From: Chlorocebus sabaeus
Taxonomy: Eukaryota; Chordata; Mammalia; Primates; Cercopithecidae
Assembly: GCF_047675955.1 (NCBI RefSeq)
Contig: NC_132912.1
Coordinates: forward strand, 15,226,500-15,290,499
DNA: 64,000 nt
Reading direction: 5' to 3'
The notes beneath the pieces were generated by a model that saw nothing but the letters and a program-made list of their open reading frames with translations, made no database searches and was not told where the DNA came from. Both the position numbers and the translations under genes were made by a program. Numbering within the stretch: position 1 is the stretch's first letter; the number at the start of each line of letters is the position of its first letter. Below are positions 47,216 through 58,900 of this stretch, one piece after another.

Positions 47216-47974
47216 AAAATAAAACCTTTTACTCCAGCTGGTTGGTAGATGCTACACACACACTAAGCAACAGACGCAAAGACCCACGTTCCCCATTTGT
47301 GATTGTGGACAAGGCACTCACCTCTTGGAGCCACAGCTTGGCTCAGGAGAACGAGGGTCTGCCCGAGTGGAGGGCTGGGGAGATAAAGTGATAGCAACTG
47401 GGAAAGATGTCATGGGACGGATACACTCACTAAGAGGTAGAGGGCCTCTGGCAAGGGTCAACGCCTTCGGTCATAGTGACTGCGGAAGGCTTCATGAAAG
47501 AAAGGACATTTGGGCTGACCTTGAATTTAGAGAAGAGAAGAAAGATCAGGAGACACTCTCAGAAGCAGAGGAAGCCATGGCCCACAGAAACGCGTGGGCA
47601 GTAACATTCCTCTTGGTGAACGACGATGTCTGACACTGAATTCAAAGTTGTTTTCTGCGCTACTCTATAATCAGACCTCCCTCCCTCCCCATGAGCCAAA
47701 AATGCTGCAGCAAATGCTGTACACAATAGCTGGATGTTAGTGATTCCTGGGAGGAGGGTGGTGAGAGACACAGAACTGAAGATAACCATGTTCCACCCAA
47801 GGTCAAACGTTGAACAAAAAGAGCATACTAAGGACACACAGGCACAAGGAGCCCAGAGATGGGGTAAACTGGCTGCAGTGTGGGCGTGCTTGAGGACCAT
47901 GAAAACTTAAGACCCAAAGAAACCCCCATGAACATGTATCAGCTCGGGCCATTTTGTTTAGGTACGAAAGGAAA
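47216..47974. other. Unique intron 1 sequence
   Basis: No exon or repeat recognised. Confidence 0.4.
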
Positions 47975-48298
47975 GGTGCTAGGCTCGGTGGCTCACGACT
48001 GTAATCCCAGCACTTTGGGAGGCTGGGGTGGGGAGATCACCTGAGGTCAGGAGTTCAAGACCAGCCCGGCCAACATGGTGAAACCCCATCTCTACTAAAA
48101 ATACAAAAATTAGCTGGGCGTGGTAGTGCATGCCTGTAATCCTGGCTACTCGGGAGGCTGAGGCAGGAGAATTGCCTGAACGCGGGAGGTGGAGGTTGCA
48201 GTGAACCAAGATCATGACACTGCACTCCGGCCTGGGCAACAGAGTGAGACTCCATCTCAAAAAAATAAAAAATAAAATTACAAAAAAAAAAAAAAAAA
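47975..48298 (+). mobile_element. Alu
   Basis: Full-length AluS type with an A-rich tail. Confidence 0.92.
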
Positions 48299-48453
48299 GG
48301 AAAGGCGATCCCAGCATGTCAAAGGACATGGAAACCCTTTGGTCATAGAAGAGGGGGAAAAAAGGCAGAAGCTTCTAGACTGAAAACAAGTTAAAACAGA
48401 CAAAAAGAATAAAGTTACCTAGAAAAGAAAGAGAAGAAGAGAACACAGCATCT

Positions 48454-48602
48454 GGTCAGGCGCAGTGGCTCACACCTGTAGTCCCAGCACTTTGGGGAAC
48501 CGAGGCGGTTGGATCACCTGAGGTCGAGGTCAGGAGTTCGAGACCAGCCTGGCCTGGGTGACAGGGCAAGACTCTGCCTCAAAAATCAAAAACAAAACAA
48601 AG
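48454..48602 (+). mobile_element. Alu with large internal deletion
   Basis: The left-arm start runs to GAGACCAGCCTGGCC, then jumps to the right-arm end (TGGGTGACAGGGCAAGACTC). Flanking copies GAACACAGCATCT and AAAACAACATCT. Confidence 0.88.
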
Positions 48603-48836
48603 AAAACAACATCTGTACCAGTAAATGCTGGAAGATATTAAACCAACGTTTATGGAGTTTCAAGGAAAATGATTATTATCATAGAGTCACATGTATACCC
48701 AGGCTATGCATTATGTGGGAGGGGAAAAGAATGGCATTTTGAGACACGCAAGAACTCAAAATATATCATCCACACACTCTAAGAAAAAAATCATATGACA
48801 ATGCTCTTAAAGAAAAAAAAGAGAGGATGTGTTTTA

Positions 48837-49149
48837 TTTTTTACTTTTATTTTTTTGAGACAGAGTCTTGCTCTGTCGCCCAGGCTGGAGTGCAATGGTG
48901 TGCTCTCGACTCACTGCAACCTTCACCTCTCGGGTTCAAGCCATTCTCCTGCCTGCCTCAGCCTCCTGAGTAGCTGGGATTCCATGCACCCGCCACCACA
49001 CCTGGCTAACTTTTTTTCTGTATTTTTAGTATTGATGGGGTTTCACCATGTTGTCGAGGCTGGTCTCGAACTCCTGACCTCAGGTGATCCGCCCACCTCG
49101 GCCTCCCAAAGTGCTGGGATTACAGGCATGAGCCACTATGCCTGGCCGG
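48837..49149 (-). mobile_element. Alu with perfect target-site duplication
   Basis: GAGGATGTGTTTTA at 48823-48836 and 49150-49163; full-length reverse element. Confidence 0.95.
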
Positions 49150-49460
49150 GAGGATGTGTTTTATAAGGAACAATGAAACCCATAAAAACAGTAGAGGTGT
49201 CAAGAAAGTCTAAAACGTTTTTGTTAACAGGGATGTGAAACATCATGTAATAGTTAAGAAAAAAGTCTCTAGTGACACAAGGGCAAAAATAAAATAATTA
49301 CAATTCCAGGTTATTTCAGTAAAACCTAGGAAATGAAAAGAAGTCAAAATATCCTACTCGTTTTTTCTTGTGAGATGGTAGAATATTTTAAATAGTGGTT
49401 AATTCTTTGATATGGATAAAGAAATATGGATGAAAACATGCTTGTTCAAAATGTACAGAT

Positions 49461-49740
49461 CGCCAGGCACGGTGGCTCACACCTGTAGTCCCAGCACTTT
49501 GGGAGACCGAGGTGGGTGAATTGCTTGAGCTCAGAAGTTCAAGACCAGCCTAGACAACATAGTGAGACCCTGTCTCTACAAAAATACAAAAATTAGCCAG
49601 GTGTGGTGGCATGTGCCTGTAGTCCTAGCTACTTGATAGGCTAAGGTGGGAGGATCACTTGAGTCCAGAAGGTCAAGGCTGTAGTGAGCTGAGATTGTGC
49701 CACTGCACTCCAGCCCAGGCGACAGAGTGAGACCTTGTCT

Positions 49741-49772
<32 letters not shown>
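49461..49772 (+). mobile_element. Alu
   Basis: Full-length AluJ/S type with a 31-base A tail. Confidence 0.93.
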
Positions 49773-49773
<1 letters not shown>

Positions 49774-49818
49774 CGTCAGATAATCTACAGAAGAAAAAAA
49801 GAATGAAAACTAGACATA

Positions 49819-50115
49819 ATGGCCGGGCGCGGTGGCTCATGCCTGTAATCCCAGCACTGTGGGAGGCCGAGGCGGGCGGATCACAAGGTCAGGAGATCAA
49901 GACCATGGTGAAACCCCGTCTCTACTAAAAATACAAAAAATTAGCCAGGCGCAGTGGCGGGCGCCTGTAGTCCCAGCTACTCGGGAGGCTGAGGCAGGAG
50001 AATGGCGTGAACCCGGGAGGCGGAGCTTGCAGTGAGCCGAGATTGCGCCACTGCACTCCAGCCTGGGTGACAGAGCGAGACTCCGTCTCAAAAAAAAAAA
50101 AAAAAAGAAAAAAAA
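49819..50115 (+). mobile_element. Young AluY with 12-bp deletion (AluYd-like)
   Basis: Very close to the AluY consensus, but GAGATCAAGACCAT joins directly to GGTGAAACC, a loss of 12 bp. Target duplication GAAAACTAGACATA at 49805-49818 and 50116-50129. Confidence 0.93.
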
Positions 50116-50129
50116 GAAAACTAGACATA

Positions 50130-50539
50130 GTCTGCCAAAGACAGGAAATAAAATACAGAAATTTTTGAGTACCAAGAAAGCTTACAAACAAAATTCAAAG
50201 ACTGAATATGATCTGAGCTGTCCAATATGATAGCCACTAGTCACATGGGGCTATTTAAATTTAAATTAATTCAAGTAAAATAAAAACACTCAGCTCCTCA
50301 GTCACACTTGTCACATGCAAGTCCTCCATGTGTTGATGACTGCCCAACTGGATTACTATCACCCCAGAAAGTACCAGAAGACAACAGTAACAGTAAAAGA
50401 TACACGGTAGCAAATGCACCAGGTACGGTAAGATCCCAGTGATGCTAAACACACACACATATTAAAAACTGTGTTAATTAAACTGTCAGTGGTGACACCT
50501 CTGGGAAATAAGGTGACCAGGGGCTTTCACTCTACGTTA
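50130..50539. other. Intron 1 sequence with possible DNA-transposon trace
   Basis: 50217-50345 (CTGTCCAATATGATAGCC; CACATGGGGCTATTTAAATT) is like a palindromic medium-reiteration element. Family uncertain. Confidence 0.4.
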
Positions 50540-50544
50540 TATAC

Positions 50545-50735
50545 CTTATTGTTTGATATATATATATTTGATTTATATATATATTTGATTTATATATTTC
50601 TATGCATTTGATATTCTATATCTCTATTTGATATTTACATACCTCTATATATTTGATATTTATATATTTATATATTTGATATCTATATATGTGATATATA
50701 AAAATATATACGTGTAAGATATATATATATGTATA
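50545..50735. repeat. TA-rich array with TATATTTGAT units
   Basis: Irregular repeats of TATATATTTGAT and related units; AT content close to 90%. Confidence 0.85.
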
Positions 50736-51001
50736 TTTTTAGACAGAGTCTCATCCTGTTGCCCAGGCTGGAATACAGTAGTGCGATCACAGCTCTCTGG
50801 GCTGAAGCAATTCTCCCATCTCAGCCTCCCATGTAGCTGGAACTATACACATGCACCACCATGTCTAGCTCATTTTTTAGTTTGTAGAGATAGGGTCTTG
50901 CTATGTTGCCCAGGCTGATCTGGAACTCTTGGCCTCAAGCTATCCTCCGCCTTGGCTTCCCAAAGAACTGGGATGACAGGCATGAGCCACCATACCTGGC
51001 C
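50736..51001 (-). mobile_element. AluJ-type element
   Basis: Diverged reverse Alu, slightly shortened in the left arm. Confidence 0.88.
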
Positions 51002-52250
51002 CTATCGTTTGATTTTTGAATATTCATATTTTTAAAAAGTCATTAACATGTTTTCAAATGAAACAACAATCAATTTCTTGAACTTGGAGTAGTACTTGGT
51101 TCTGTTAAAGTGATTTTAACTAGTATGGATGTATAGCGTTCTTTTGTGCTAATAAACAAAGATGGCAAAGTATGTATCCTATATTTAGACAACCCTGGAA
51201 AAAGTTTGTTCTGGGCCAAAGGGTGACATCACCCATTCAGATGCAAGTCTTAGCAGATACTTGACCATTTCAAACGGCAGTTCTTGATTTGAGGAAGTCC
51301 CTCAGGCGAAGACTGTTGTTAATCCATTTTTCCATTTAGATTTATACAGTTGACAACAGATCAAATTTCAGAAAGGGCAGCTTTGAGTTATCCCTAAATT
51401 TTCCATAAGAAAAACCTATTGCAAGCCATAATATGTTTCTGCGTTTTCCCACTGATAGCACACAGCTGACAAAGGGGAAGTTCCCAACTCAATTTCAACA
51501 ATAGACAGATAAAGTCAGATACAACAACATAGTACCCAAAGAAGAACTTCCTTTTTTTTTAACCTCCCTAAATTGGGGATGGTAGAAGATAGGTTATGTT
51601 CTTTGTTAAAAGAATTCCAAAGTTTTCATCTTTGTCCAATACCAGGTCTTCAATCTTTCTAAGAAAAAGAACTCTTAAAAACATATTAACCCTTAAATAC
51701 TAAAACTATTTCATGTCTACCCCAGGGACTAATTTAGTCATGTATCTGCCGACAAAGACATACTTATAATCTATGTTTATTTTGGTTCCTATATAAATCT
51801 TCTTAGTAGCTGCTTCCAGTGAATATTGAGGGAAAAGCTCTCTTAATGGAAAGCTATGAGAAACATCTATTTTTCCGGGATGTATATGCACTCTGTAAGT
51901 CAATGTTGGTAAAGCAAGGGGAGAGATTTGGTTTTGTTATCAAAGTTCAACACAAATTTTATTTGACTCCATCTCCAACAATGGACAATAACATTAGCTC
52001 AGTAAGAGATCATGATCAATACCAAATGTATTTCATAAATGGAGAAGCCCGACATCAAAAGGACAGCGAGAAGAAGACAGTGGGTTCCAAACGATTCTTC
52101 AACAATTTGCCCTGTCCTCAATGTCCCCAAAGCCCTTCAGAAGAAAGTAACAGAAGGCAAGAACACAGCAAAATGAGGGAAGTATTAAAGACCCTTGAGC
52201 ATCTTAACCTCAGATCCAACCGTGAAAGCTCCCAGGAAATTCATCCTCCA
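51002..52250. other. Unique intron 1 sequence with an open frame
   Basis: No named repeat. The plus strand is open from 51819 into the Alu at 52251 (about 144 codons before the Alu) without similarity I recognise. Confidence 0.4.
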
Positions 52251-52685
52251 GGCCAGGTGCCATGGCCCGTAATCCCAGCACTTTGGGAGGCCAAGGCAGG
52301 GGCATCACCTGAGGTCAGGAGTTCAAGACCAGCCTGACCAACATGGTAAAAACCCATCTCTACTAAAAACACAAAATTAGCCAGGTGTGGTGGCGCACGC
52401 CTCTAATCTCAGCACTTTGGGAGGCCAAGGCTGGGGGATCACCTGAGGTCAGGAGTTTCAGAACAGCCTGACCAACATGGTAAAACCCCGTCTCTACTAA
52501 AAACACAAAAGTAGCTGGGTGTGGTAATGCATGCCTGTAATCCCAGCTACTCGGGAGGCTGAGGCAGGAGAATTGCTTGAACCTGGGAGGCGGAGGCTGC
52601 AGTGCACCAAGATTGTACCATTGCACTCCAGCCTGGGCGACAAGAGCAAAACTCCATCTCAAAAAAAAAAAAAAAAAAAAAAAAA
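52251..52685 (+). mobile_element. Trimeric Alu (duplicated left part)
   Basis: Left-arm sequence runs to AAATTAGCCAGGTGTGGTGG, then restarts in a second left arm at about 52392, followed by a normal right arm and A tail. One pair of target copies, TCATCCTCCA (52241-52250, 52686-52695), encloses the whole. Confidence 0.9.
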
Positions 52686-52695
52686 TCATCCTCCA

Positions 52696-53094
52696 TGTCA
52701 CCTCTTTCGTACCACTGCCACCCATAGCAGAACAGAAATCTTCAGTAATCTGGACTATTTCTAATAATTCATATAGCTGGACTGAGGTTAATTTTTATCT
52801 ATGTAGAAAGTCTTTCCAGGCTCCTTCAAGCTCTGCATAAAGACCTACTCCCTAATTCTAATTGCAAATCATGTGTTAAAGCAAGTTATATAAAGATCTC
52901 TTTAGGCAATCCTCTATTAGCCTGATTCTAATTGCCGCATATTGTTTGAAAATAATAAAATTATACTTGTCTGAATATAGTCTCATTAAAACTGACAATC
53001 CCTCCTTCCCCCATGTTCTTTGTAATTCATGAAATTTTTATAGTGGTTTGCCACTTTCACGCTTGGGTGGACCAAATAGTTAAAGAGTACATTT
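52696..53094. other. Unique intron 1 sequence
   Basis: Nothing recognised. Confidence 0.4.
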
Positions 53095-53382
53095 AACTCT
53101 TTACACTGGCTCACACCTGTAATCCCAGCACTTCGGGAGGCTGAGGCAGGCAGATCACCTGAGGTCAGGAGTTCCAGACCAGCCTGACCAACATGGCGAA
53201 ACCCCATCTCTACTAAAAATACAAAAATTAGCTGGGCGTGGTGGCATGTGCCTGTAATCCCAGCTACTCAGGAGGCTGAGACAGGAGAATTGCTTGAATC
53301 CAGGAGGCGGAGGTTGTAGTGAGCCGAGATTGCACCACTCCGGTCTGGGTGACAGAGCAAGACTCCGTCAAAAAAAAAAAAA
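53095..53382 (+). mobile_element. Alu
   Basis: Near full length with an altered first dozen bases; target copies AAGAGTACATTT at 53083-53094 and 53383-53394. Confidence 0.92.
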
Positions 53383-53394
53383 AAGAGTACATTT

Positions 53395-55299
53395 TCCATG
53401 AAAAACAAGATATAAAGACAGTGAGACAAGTATTTTATAACAGTTACACCATTGCTTTTAATTAAACATAAAACATCTGATATTTCATTCATGGACTCTT
53501 AGCATTATTTATAAAATGAAATACCCTTTTTAGTCCATGAAGAAAATTCTATGAAAATAAAAGCATATGCAGTTTTACATATTTACATACTTACATTTTG
53601 GAGCACAACAAGACTCTAATTGGGTATTTTCCTTTTATTTGAGGCTCTAGTTTCAATTTAGTATGTCTAAAACGACTAGTAAATACATTATACTGAGTGG
53701 TGGGGTAAATGAATTCTTTCAGGCCACAAGGGTACTATTCAGTAAATTACCGCTCTGCACTGGCCGCTGCCTGGTGGCCTCAAATTGACAAACTGCCTTT
53801 AAAAGGTGAAACATGTTCTTACTGATTCATCCAAAGGCTCATTATTTGTTATTTATTTAAACTGATGGGAATGAAGAGGCCAAGGATAGAAAAAGAGTCT
53901 TTGAAATTTTAACATTTACAAACTTGAGCTACTTAAAGAAAACCTAGGTTTCTACTGCGATATCGTCAGTACATGAGCCAAATAAAACACATTTACTCCC
54001 CCAAATTTGGCACACATTGTCTAAATTCAAATCCAAACAGGCAATCCAAGGAGAGCAGTCATTTGGCGTTTTCCTAATCTCCTTACATTTAAATAGAGTA
54101 CAATACATCCATTATGTTAATCTTTTCCCACTAGAAGCTATTAACATGGTATCTGCTCTTGGTTTAAACATTTCAGTACACGTGGCATCTCTAAATTTTG
54201 ATAAACTTTCTAATATATAATGAATGTGCTGATATACAAAACTGAAAACTTCTGAAGGCAGTAGAGATGCCTCTGGGTGCTACTCTGGGAACTTTAGCTG
54301 CTTGAAAGGTGTCAGGGGACAGGCTCAGATCAATGGGCACACAGATGAGGAATTCTTTGTACCAGGGACATTCTCAACAGTGTAGGCAAAGAAGTCCTAA
54401 TCAAGACCCCAACCCAGAATATCAATCAAAGGAGGAACAATAAACAGGAATTAGAGCAGAGAAGATAAAAATCCAGGGTCTCTCCAGAAAGACAATACAG
54501 GTACTTAAGTTAATCCGTCAGCTTGCATCTGCACCTGGGCCCATTTCTGGCACTAGAACTACCGTTTCAAAAACATAGTTGTATTTAGCTATCTATCACA
54601 AGCACGTTTCTATCCCTGCATAAACAGAGTTCAGGTTCAGATTTCTGCGCAATTTCCTTTCCTCTCTTTAAAAAAAAAAAATTCTAGACTCGAACATTCG
54701 ATACTTGCAGCCGCCACTGAAGTACTCACGGCAAAAATAAAAACAACCTGCAAATGGGAGATGCACATAGTCGGCTTTTCTTTTCCTTGATTTCTTGTTA
54801 ATATTTTATAATGAATTAGAGGTCAGTATAAAAGTCCCTTTCTTTAATAAATCTTAAAGTAAACAAGTAGAATGCAAATGATTTACACTTTCAATGATCA
54901 GTCATTTCAAGAATCTCTCCACGAACTGAGTAAACCATCTGTGACTCAGGCCTCCCTATCATGTTTTTTAAGCTGACCCACTTCTCCATCACTCACCATG
55001 GTTCGAAAAATCTCACTTCTAAGGGTGTAGCAAGAACCGCTCTGTGCCAGCGCATAGTTTGAATCCAATAGGGTAAAAGGGTAATGCAAACAGCACTTTA
55101 AAAGGACACCAGTTTTTATGTAAAATGACCCACTGCCTCTAAAACGAGAGCATCAACACCGGCCTTCACCTGAAGCAATCCTTTTCTCCAACAGAAGAGC
55201 AAATCAAGTCTGTAGGGTTCGGGGGCAAAGGCAAAGGATTAAGAAACCCGATCAAGTGTGAAAATGCTTGGGGCATCGAGTTTTGCAGATCAAATACTA
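53395..55299. other. Unique 5' part of intron 1
   Basis: 1.9 kb free of recent repeats next to the CpG island. No exon seen; possible regulatory sequence, but nothing specific is visible. Confidence 0.45.
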
Positions 55300-55993
55300 G
55301 CTTTGCAAACGGGATGCGGCCAGGTCAGCCAGAGCCCGGCTCGGGGGATCGGCCCTGCTCTGAAAAGCTCTAGGGACACGTGAGGCGGTGCAAAGCCCAG
55401 TATCCCCAGCAGGGGCCGGGCCCGGGACCCCCTCGGCGCCAGAACTTTGCGCAGTTCGCCGCCGGCAGCCCCGACACCACCAGGGGCACCTCCATGCCGC
55501 TCCACCCACGTCTTTGCCCATTCTTTTTGGGTGGCGGCTGTGGAGAGGGGGTCTGAAGGGACTTAACAAGGATGGCAGGGGGCAGAGGAAGGCGACCTCC
55601 TACCCCAGGCTACGGCCGCCACAAAGGGCAGGGCGTCGCGCCTCTCCTCGGCGCCCACCGGAGGCACCCGCGGGCGAGGGCAACACGCGCCTCCTGGGCC
55701 AGGCCGCCGGCGGGGATGGGCGAGGCCGGCCGGGGGCGCACGGCAGGTGACAGTAGCGTCGCCGGTCCCTGCCCGGGCCCCAGCCTCCCCGCCCACCCCG
55801 GGCCTCGCCTCCCCGCGCACTGTCCTCTCCCGCGAGCCCCGGACCTCACCATGGGCTCCGCGCCGCGGAGAAGCCATCGCGGGGCGGAGCGGCCGAAGAG
55901 CCCCCATTCCTGGGAGCCAGCCCGCGAGCGAGAGACCCTGGCGCGCGCGGTCCCCGCCCTGTAGCTCCCGGTGCGCCCGCGCGCCGCCCCTAC

Positions 55994-56103
55994 CCTTTGG
56001 CGTGCTCCATCTCCTCCTCATTGTCTCCGTCTATCCCGCACGTGTCCTGGTCATCCAGTTCTAGGCTCTGCTGGCTGGCCGCAGACTCGCTGTCCTCCGC
56101 CAT
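55994..56103 (-). CDS. NMT2: NMT2 coding exon 1 (residues 1-37, start codon)
   Basis: This exon holds the start codon at 56103-56101 and codes for an acidic, low-complexity N-terminus beginning MAEDSESAAS and ending in EEEMEHAKG. The start has a good Kozak context (G at -3, G at +4) and lies in a CpG island, and the reading matches the known NMT2 N-terminus. The segment is not part of the catalytic fold; in the family it is a regulatory region that differs between NMT1 and NMT2. The donor reads AAAGG/GTAGGG at 55993-55992, leaving phase 2 so that Gly37 is completed by exon 2. As I remember human NMT2, residue 32 is Thr; here it is Met, which may mark species or polymorphism. 5' UTR continues upstream to an unseen cap site. 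Confidence 0.95.
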
Positions 56104-56255
56104 CGCGGCGGCGCAGGCTGGGGAGGCGGCGCTCGGGGCCGGGCCGGCGCGGCGGGGCGGGCGCGGCCGCAGCTCCCTCTAGTGCCGCCCGCCGTACTGC
56201 TTGGAGTCCGAGCCCTGGCGCTGCGCCCCGCCCCGCCTTCCCCGCCCTGCCCCAC

Positions 56256-56498
56256 GGGCTTCAATCCCGCTCTTGAACCCCGCCCACCTCTTCGTCCCTC
56301 CCCTCAAGCCCCGCCTCTCCCCGTCCCGCCGGCTTCAATCCAGCTCTCTAACCCCGCCCACCTCTGAGGCCCCTCCCCTCCAGCCCCGCCGCCTCTCCCG
56401 GCCCAGCCGGCCTCAATCCCGCCCGCTAACCCCGCCCCATCCCTCCCAGCTTCCCGGCCCTACCCCGCCCCGCCCCGCCAGCTCCAACCCTGCCCACC
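56256..56498. repeat. GC-box minisatellite in the NMT2 upstream promoter
   Basis: Imperfect tandem units of about 74, 78 and 71 bp start near 56257, 56331 and 56409, with a partial fourth near 56480. Each begins with a variant of GGCTTCAATCC and contains one or more CCCCGCCC motifs (GC boxes, Sp/KLF sites). The array lies about 150-400 bp upstream of the start codon. Confidence 0.75.
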
Positions 56499-56559
56499 GT
56501 GGCCAGCCCTGCGCAGGGCGAGTCCTGTATATCCAGGCCTGCGCGGTGCCTCTGCCTGG

Positions 56560-58242
56560 GGCTGGGCTCTCAAGGCTGGAAACCTGCAGACTTGACATCC
56601 TGAGTGGCGGCATTTTTGGAACACAGGCCATGCGATTTTACTTCCGGACGACTTAGGGAGCGCTCCCAACCCGTGCAGGGGATTTTCCCACTCAGGAGTA
56701 GGCACTCAGGGCTGAGGCTTTCCAGAAGCTCTTCCCGCCCCTCCACATACATGTTAACAATCCATTTCGCATCTATCCATCTAATACATTATAAAATCAA
56801 ATTCAAAGTCAAAACAGTATTTCAAACCCTCCCACCGCCCTGTCCCAACCAGGCTTGCAGCACTAAAACTCTTGACAGAGAAATTCTTGAGCTACCCGTG
56901 CGTTTCCTGGACACTACGGACGGCTCAGACTAGAACAGACATCTTGAGGGACATGGGGACGTGTCCACGATGCTGGGAGATTGGACAGTTTCAGGTAGGC
57001 CACCCTGGCTTTCCCAAAGTCAAGGTTATGACCCAGATTTCCAAGCGAACGCGCACGGCCTTCTGCGCTGAAATCGTCCTCTGTCTCTCTCAGAAGAGGG
57101 AAGGGAGGCACTCTGTAGTATTGCCAAAGAGAAGGCCGGTGAAGTTCAGCCTCTTATTTGCTATTGCATTCTGTACAGAGCAGCCCTGTCCTTCGCTTTG
57201 CTGAGATGATCTTGTTCAAAGGTGCTGCCAGGCCACCTGAAGTTTCTGCGGTGGTTTTACAAAGATAGTCGTCAGAACCCGCTCGGTGAGGAATATGAGA
57301 CTTTAAAGAGCCTAAATTTTTTGGTGTGGGTCCTTTATTTGCAGAAGATACTAGGAGCATTCTATGGCTTTTTTCCCCAAGGGAGACTAAGTTTTTAAAA
57401 CGCAATGAGCTAGAAGTATCAAAAGATGAAAATTGCCGAGCGATTTCAAAGTCCATCAGCTGTTTGGCGTTGACACAACTAAAATTCTGTAAGAAGGGCA
57501 AATGGGGCCAAAACACAAAAGGAAATACAATATTGCCTTTAACAATTGCAACTCTTTGTGAGGCAAAATGTCATATGTCACCTCTGTGAAACTTTAGGAT
57601 AAAAGCAAATACAGATGAGTGAGGTTCCTGCAGCTCATCTCTACGAACATGGGTTGTTGGAGAACCCGTAGCTCAGTCGGGTAACCAACAGGAAACTGGC
57701 CAGGAGCAAGCTTATCAATCAGATCAGCCACTGTAACCTGCCAGAAGGGTTCTCTGAAAGAGTTTTTAAAACTTAAGGCAAAGGAAACTCAGCAAACATT
57801 TTTATTTGAATTTTCAAGAAGTTTTGACTAAGAACTGCTCTAAAAAAGAGTAAGAAAACAAATAATCCTGGAGAAATAAAATGAGGGCATCAAAAACCAG
57901 TGAAACACTAGAAGACAATGATAAACAGGGAACATCTGTTCCCCAGAACAGAAAGAAGTTGGTCCAGACATCGGTACAGTACTGGATTGAAGTATTATTT
58001 AATACAAATGTTTTACAGCATTAATCTTTGGAAGGAGGGAAAAGTTTACAGATGACCCTGGGCCTTCCTAAATCCTACCGTCCTGTATAGAAACACTATG
58101 TTTCTAAACATTTTTACTTCTTTCCCTGGCTTAATTCCAGAGTTTGGAGAACTGGAACCAAGTGGCATCTTCCAGCGTCTTATATCTGAAGTTTATTTGG
58201 TGGATGGGATCACTGTAGAATGACTTCCAGTGTATTATTTTT
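56560..58242. other. Intergenic upstream flank of NMT2
   Basis: No gene or named repeat. A 120-codon minus-strand frame (57154-57516) has no recognised similarity. Confidence 0.4.
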
Positions 58243-58673
58243 TCAAGTTTCAGTTATTTATTAATCAGTGTAATCTCCAATAGGTTACATCAACATGATT
58301 TCATTCATTTAGAGGAGAAATATTTCCTAGTGAAGTGGAAAATTGTGCGGATGAATTCTGGAAGACCTTCGGTCTAAAGCAGCTTTGTAGTGAAACATTT
58401 CATTTAGAAATCTGGACCTTCGTTCTTCAGTTTGCTGTGATCCACATTCATTGAGTAGAACTTGTATTGATCATCGGGACCCAGTTTGTTCCAGGGATCT
58501 GGGTGATTCTTTCTGTCCCAACTAACATCTGGATTGAACAATGCCAGACACAAGAGATACAGTCCTGCTCCAGTACCTCCAGCTCCAATAAATACTAAGA
58601 GGGGGATCAAGCTTGGATGCTTCTTAGCCTGACCGATGATCTGGTGGAGCATGTTAGCAGCAGAAACCTCCAA
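58243..58673 (-). pseudogene. Processed NDUFA4 (COXFA4) retrocopy
   Basis: An intronless copy of NDUFA4, a small subunit of mitochondrial cytochrome c oxidase, lies upstream of NMT2. The parental start is at 58652-58650 (MLHQIIGQAKKHPSLIP) and the frame runs to the stop at 58406-58404, about 82 codons without interruption; seven more in-frame codons lie upstream. The single membrane segment (VFIGAGGTGAGLYLL) and the C-terminal PDF are kept. The parental 3' UTR follows down to about 58243 and includes AATAAA in the minus sense near 58257. Changes against the parent include Arg3 to His and a Leu-Cys-Leu in the helix. Several residues agree with rodent rather than human NDUFA4 as I recall them. 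No promoter is apparent; probably a pseudogene. Confidence 0.9.
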
Positions 58674-58900
58674 TTGGAAAGGAGAGAACCAGCCTAGCCA
58701 CCAGGCCTTGAGCTAAGTAGTATCTCACCAGTGTATTTTAAAAGGCCTTTGGGAATTTTCTATTCTGCCTGGCCCACTCCTACTACAGATATAAGACTAT
58801 AGTCATATAATTGGTCTTGTTTTATTTAAACTTCTTTTTTTGACTTCTTTTTTAATTTTGGTAAAATACATACAACATAAAATGTACTATTCTAACCACG

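Larger units (their letters stand above)
55300..56560. promoter_or_regulatory. CpG island spanning NMT2 exon 1 and promoter
   Basis: The base composition changes abruptly from about 40% GC to very GC-rich, with dense CpG from about 55400 to 56260 and C-rich GC-box sequence to about 56500. The start codon of NMT2 lies inside. I see no TATA box at a useful distance. This is the usual dispersed, unmethylated promoter of a broadly expressed gene; initiation most likely falls within about 100 bp upstream of the start codon (56104-56200). Confidence 0.85.

Noticed and set aside
55388..56276. Many open frames of 60-150 codons in the CpG island
   Set aside because: GC-rich DNA has few stop codons; only the NMT2 exon 1 frame agrees with a known protein and a splice donor.
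57154..57516. 120-codon minus-strand frame upstream of NMT2
   Set aside because: No recognised similarity and no promoter or splice support; within chance length for this much sequence.
57661..57690. tRNA-like A box (GTAGCTCAGTCGG)
   Set aside because: No B box (GGTTCGA-type), acceptor stem or cloverleaf follows within tRNA distance; chance match.
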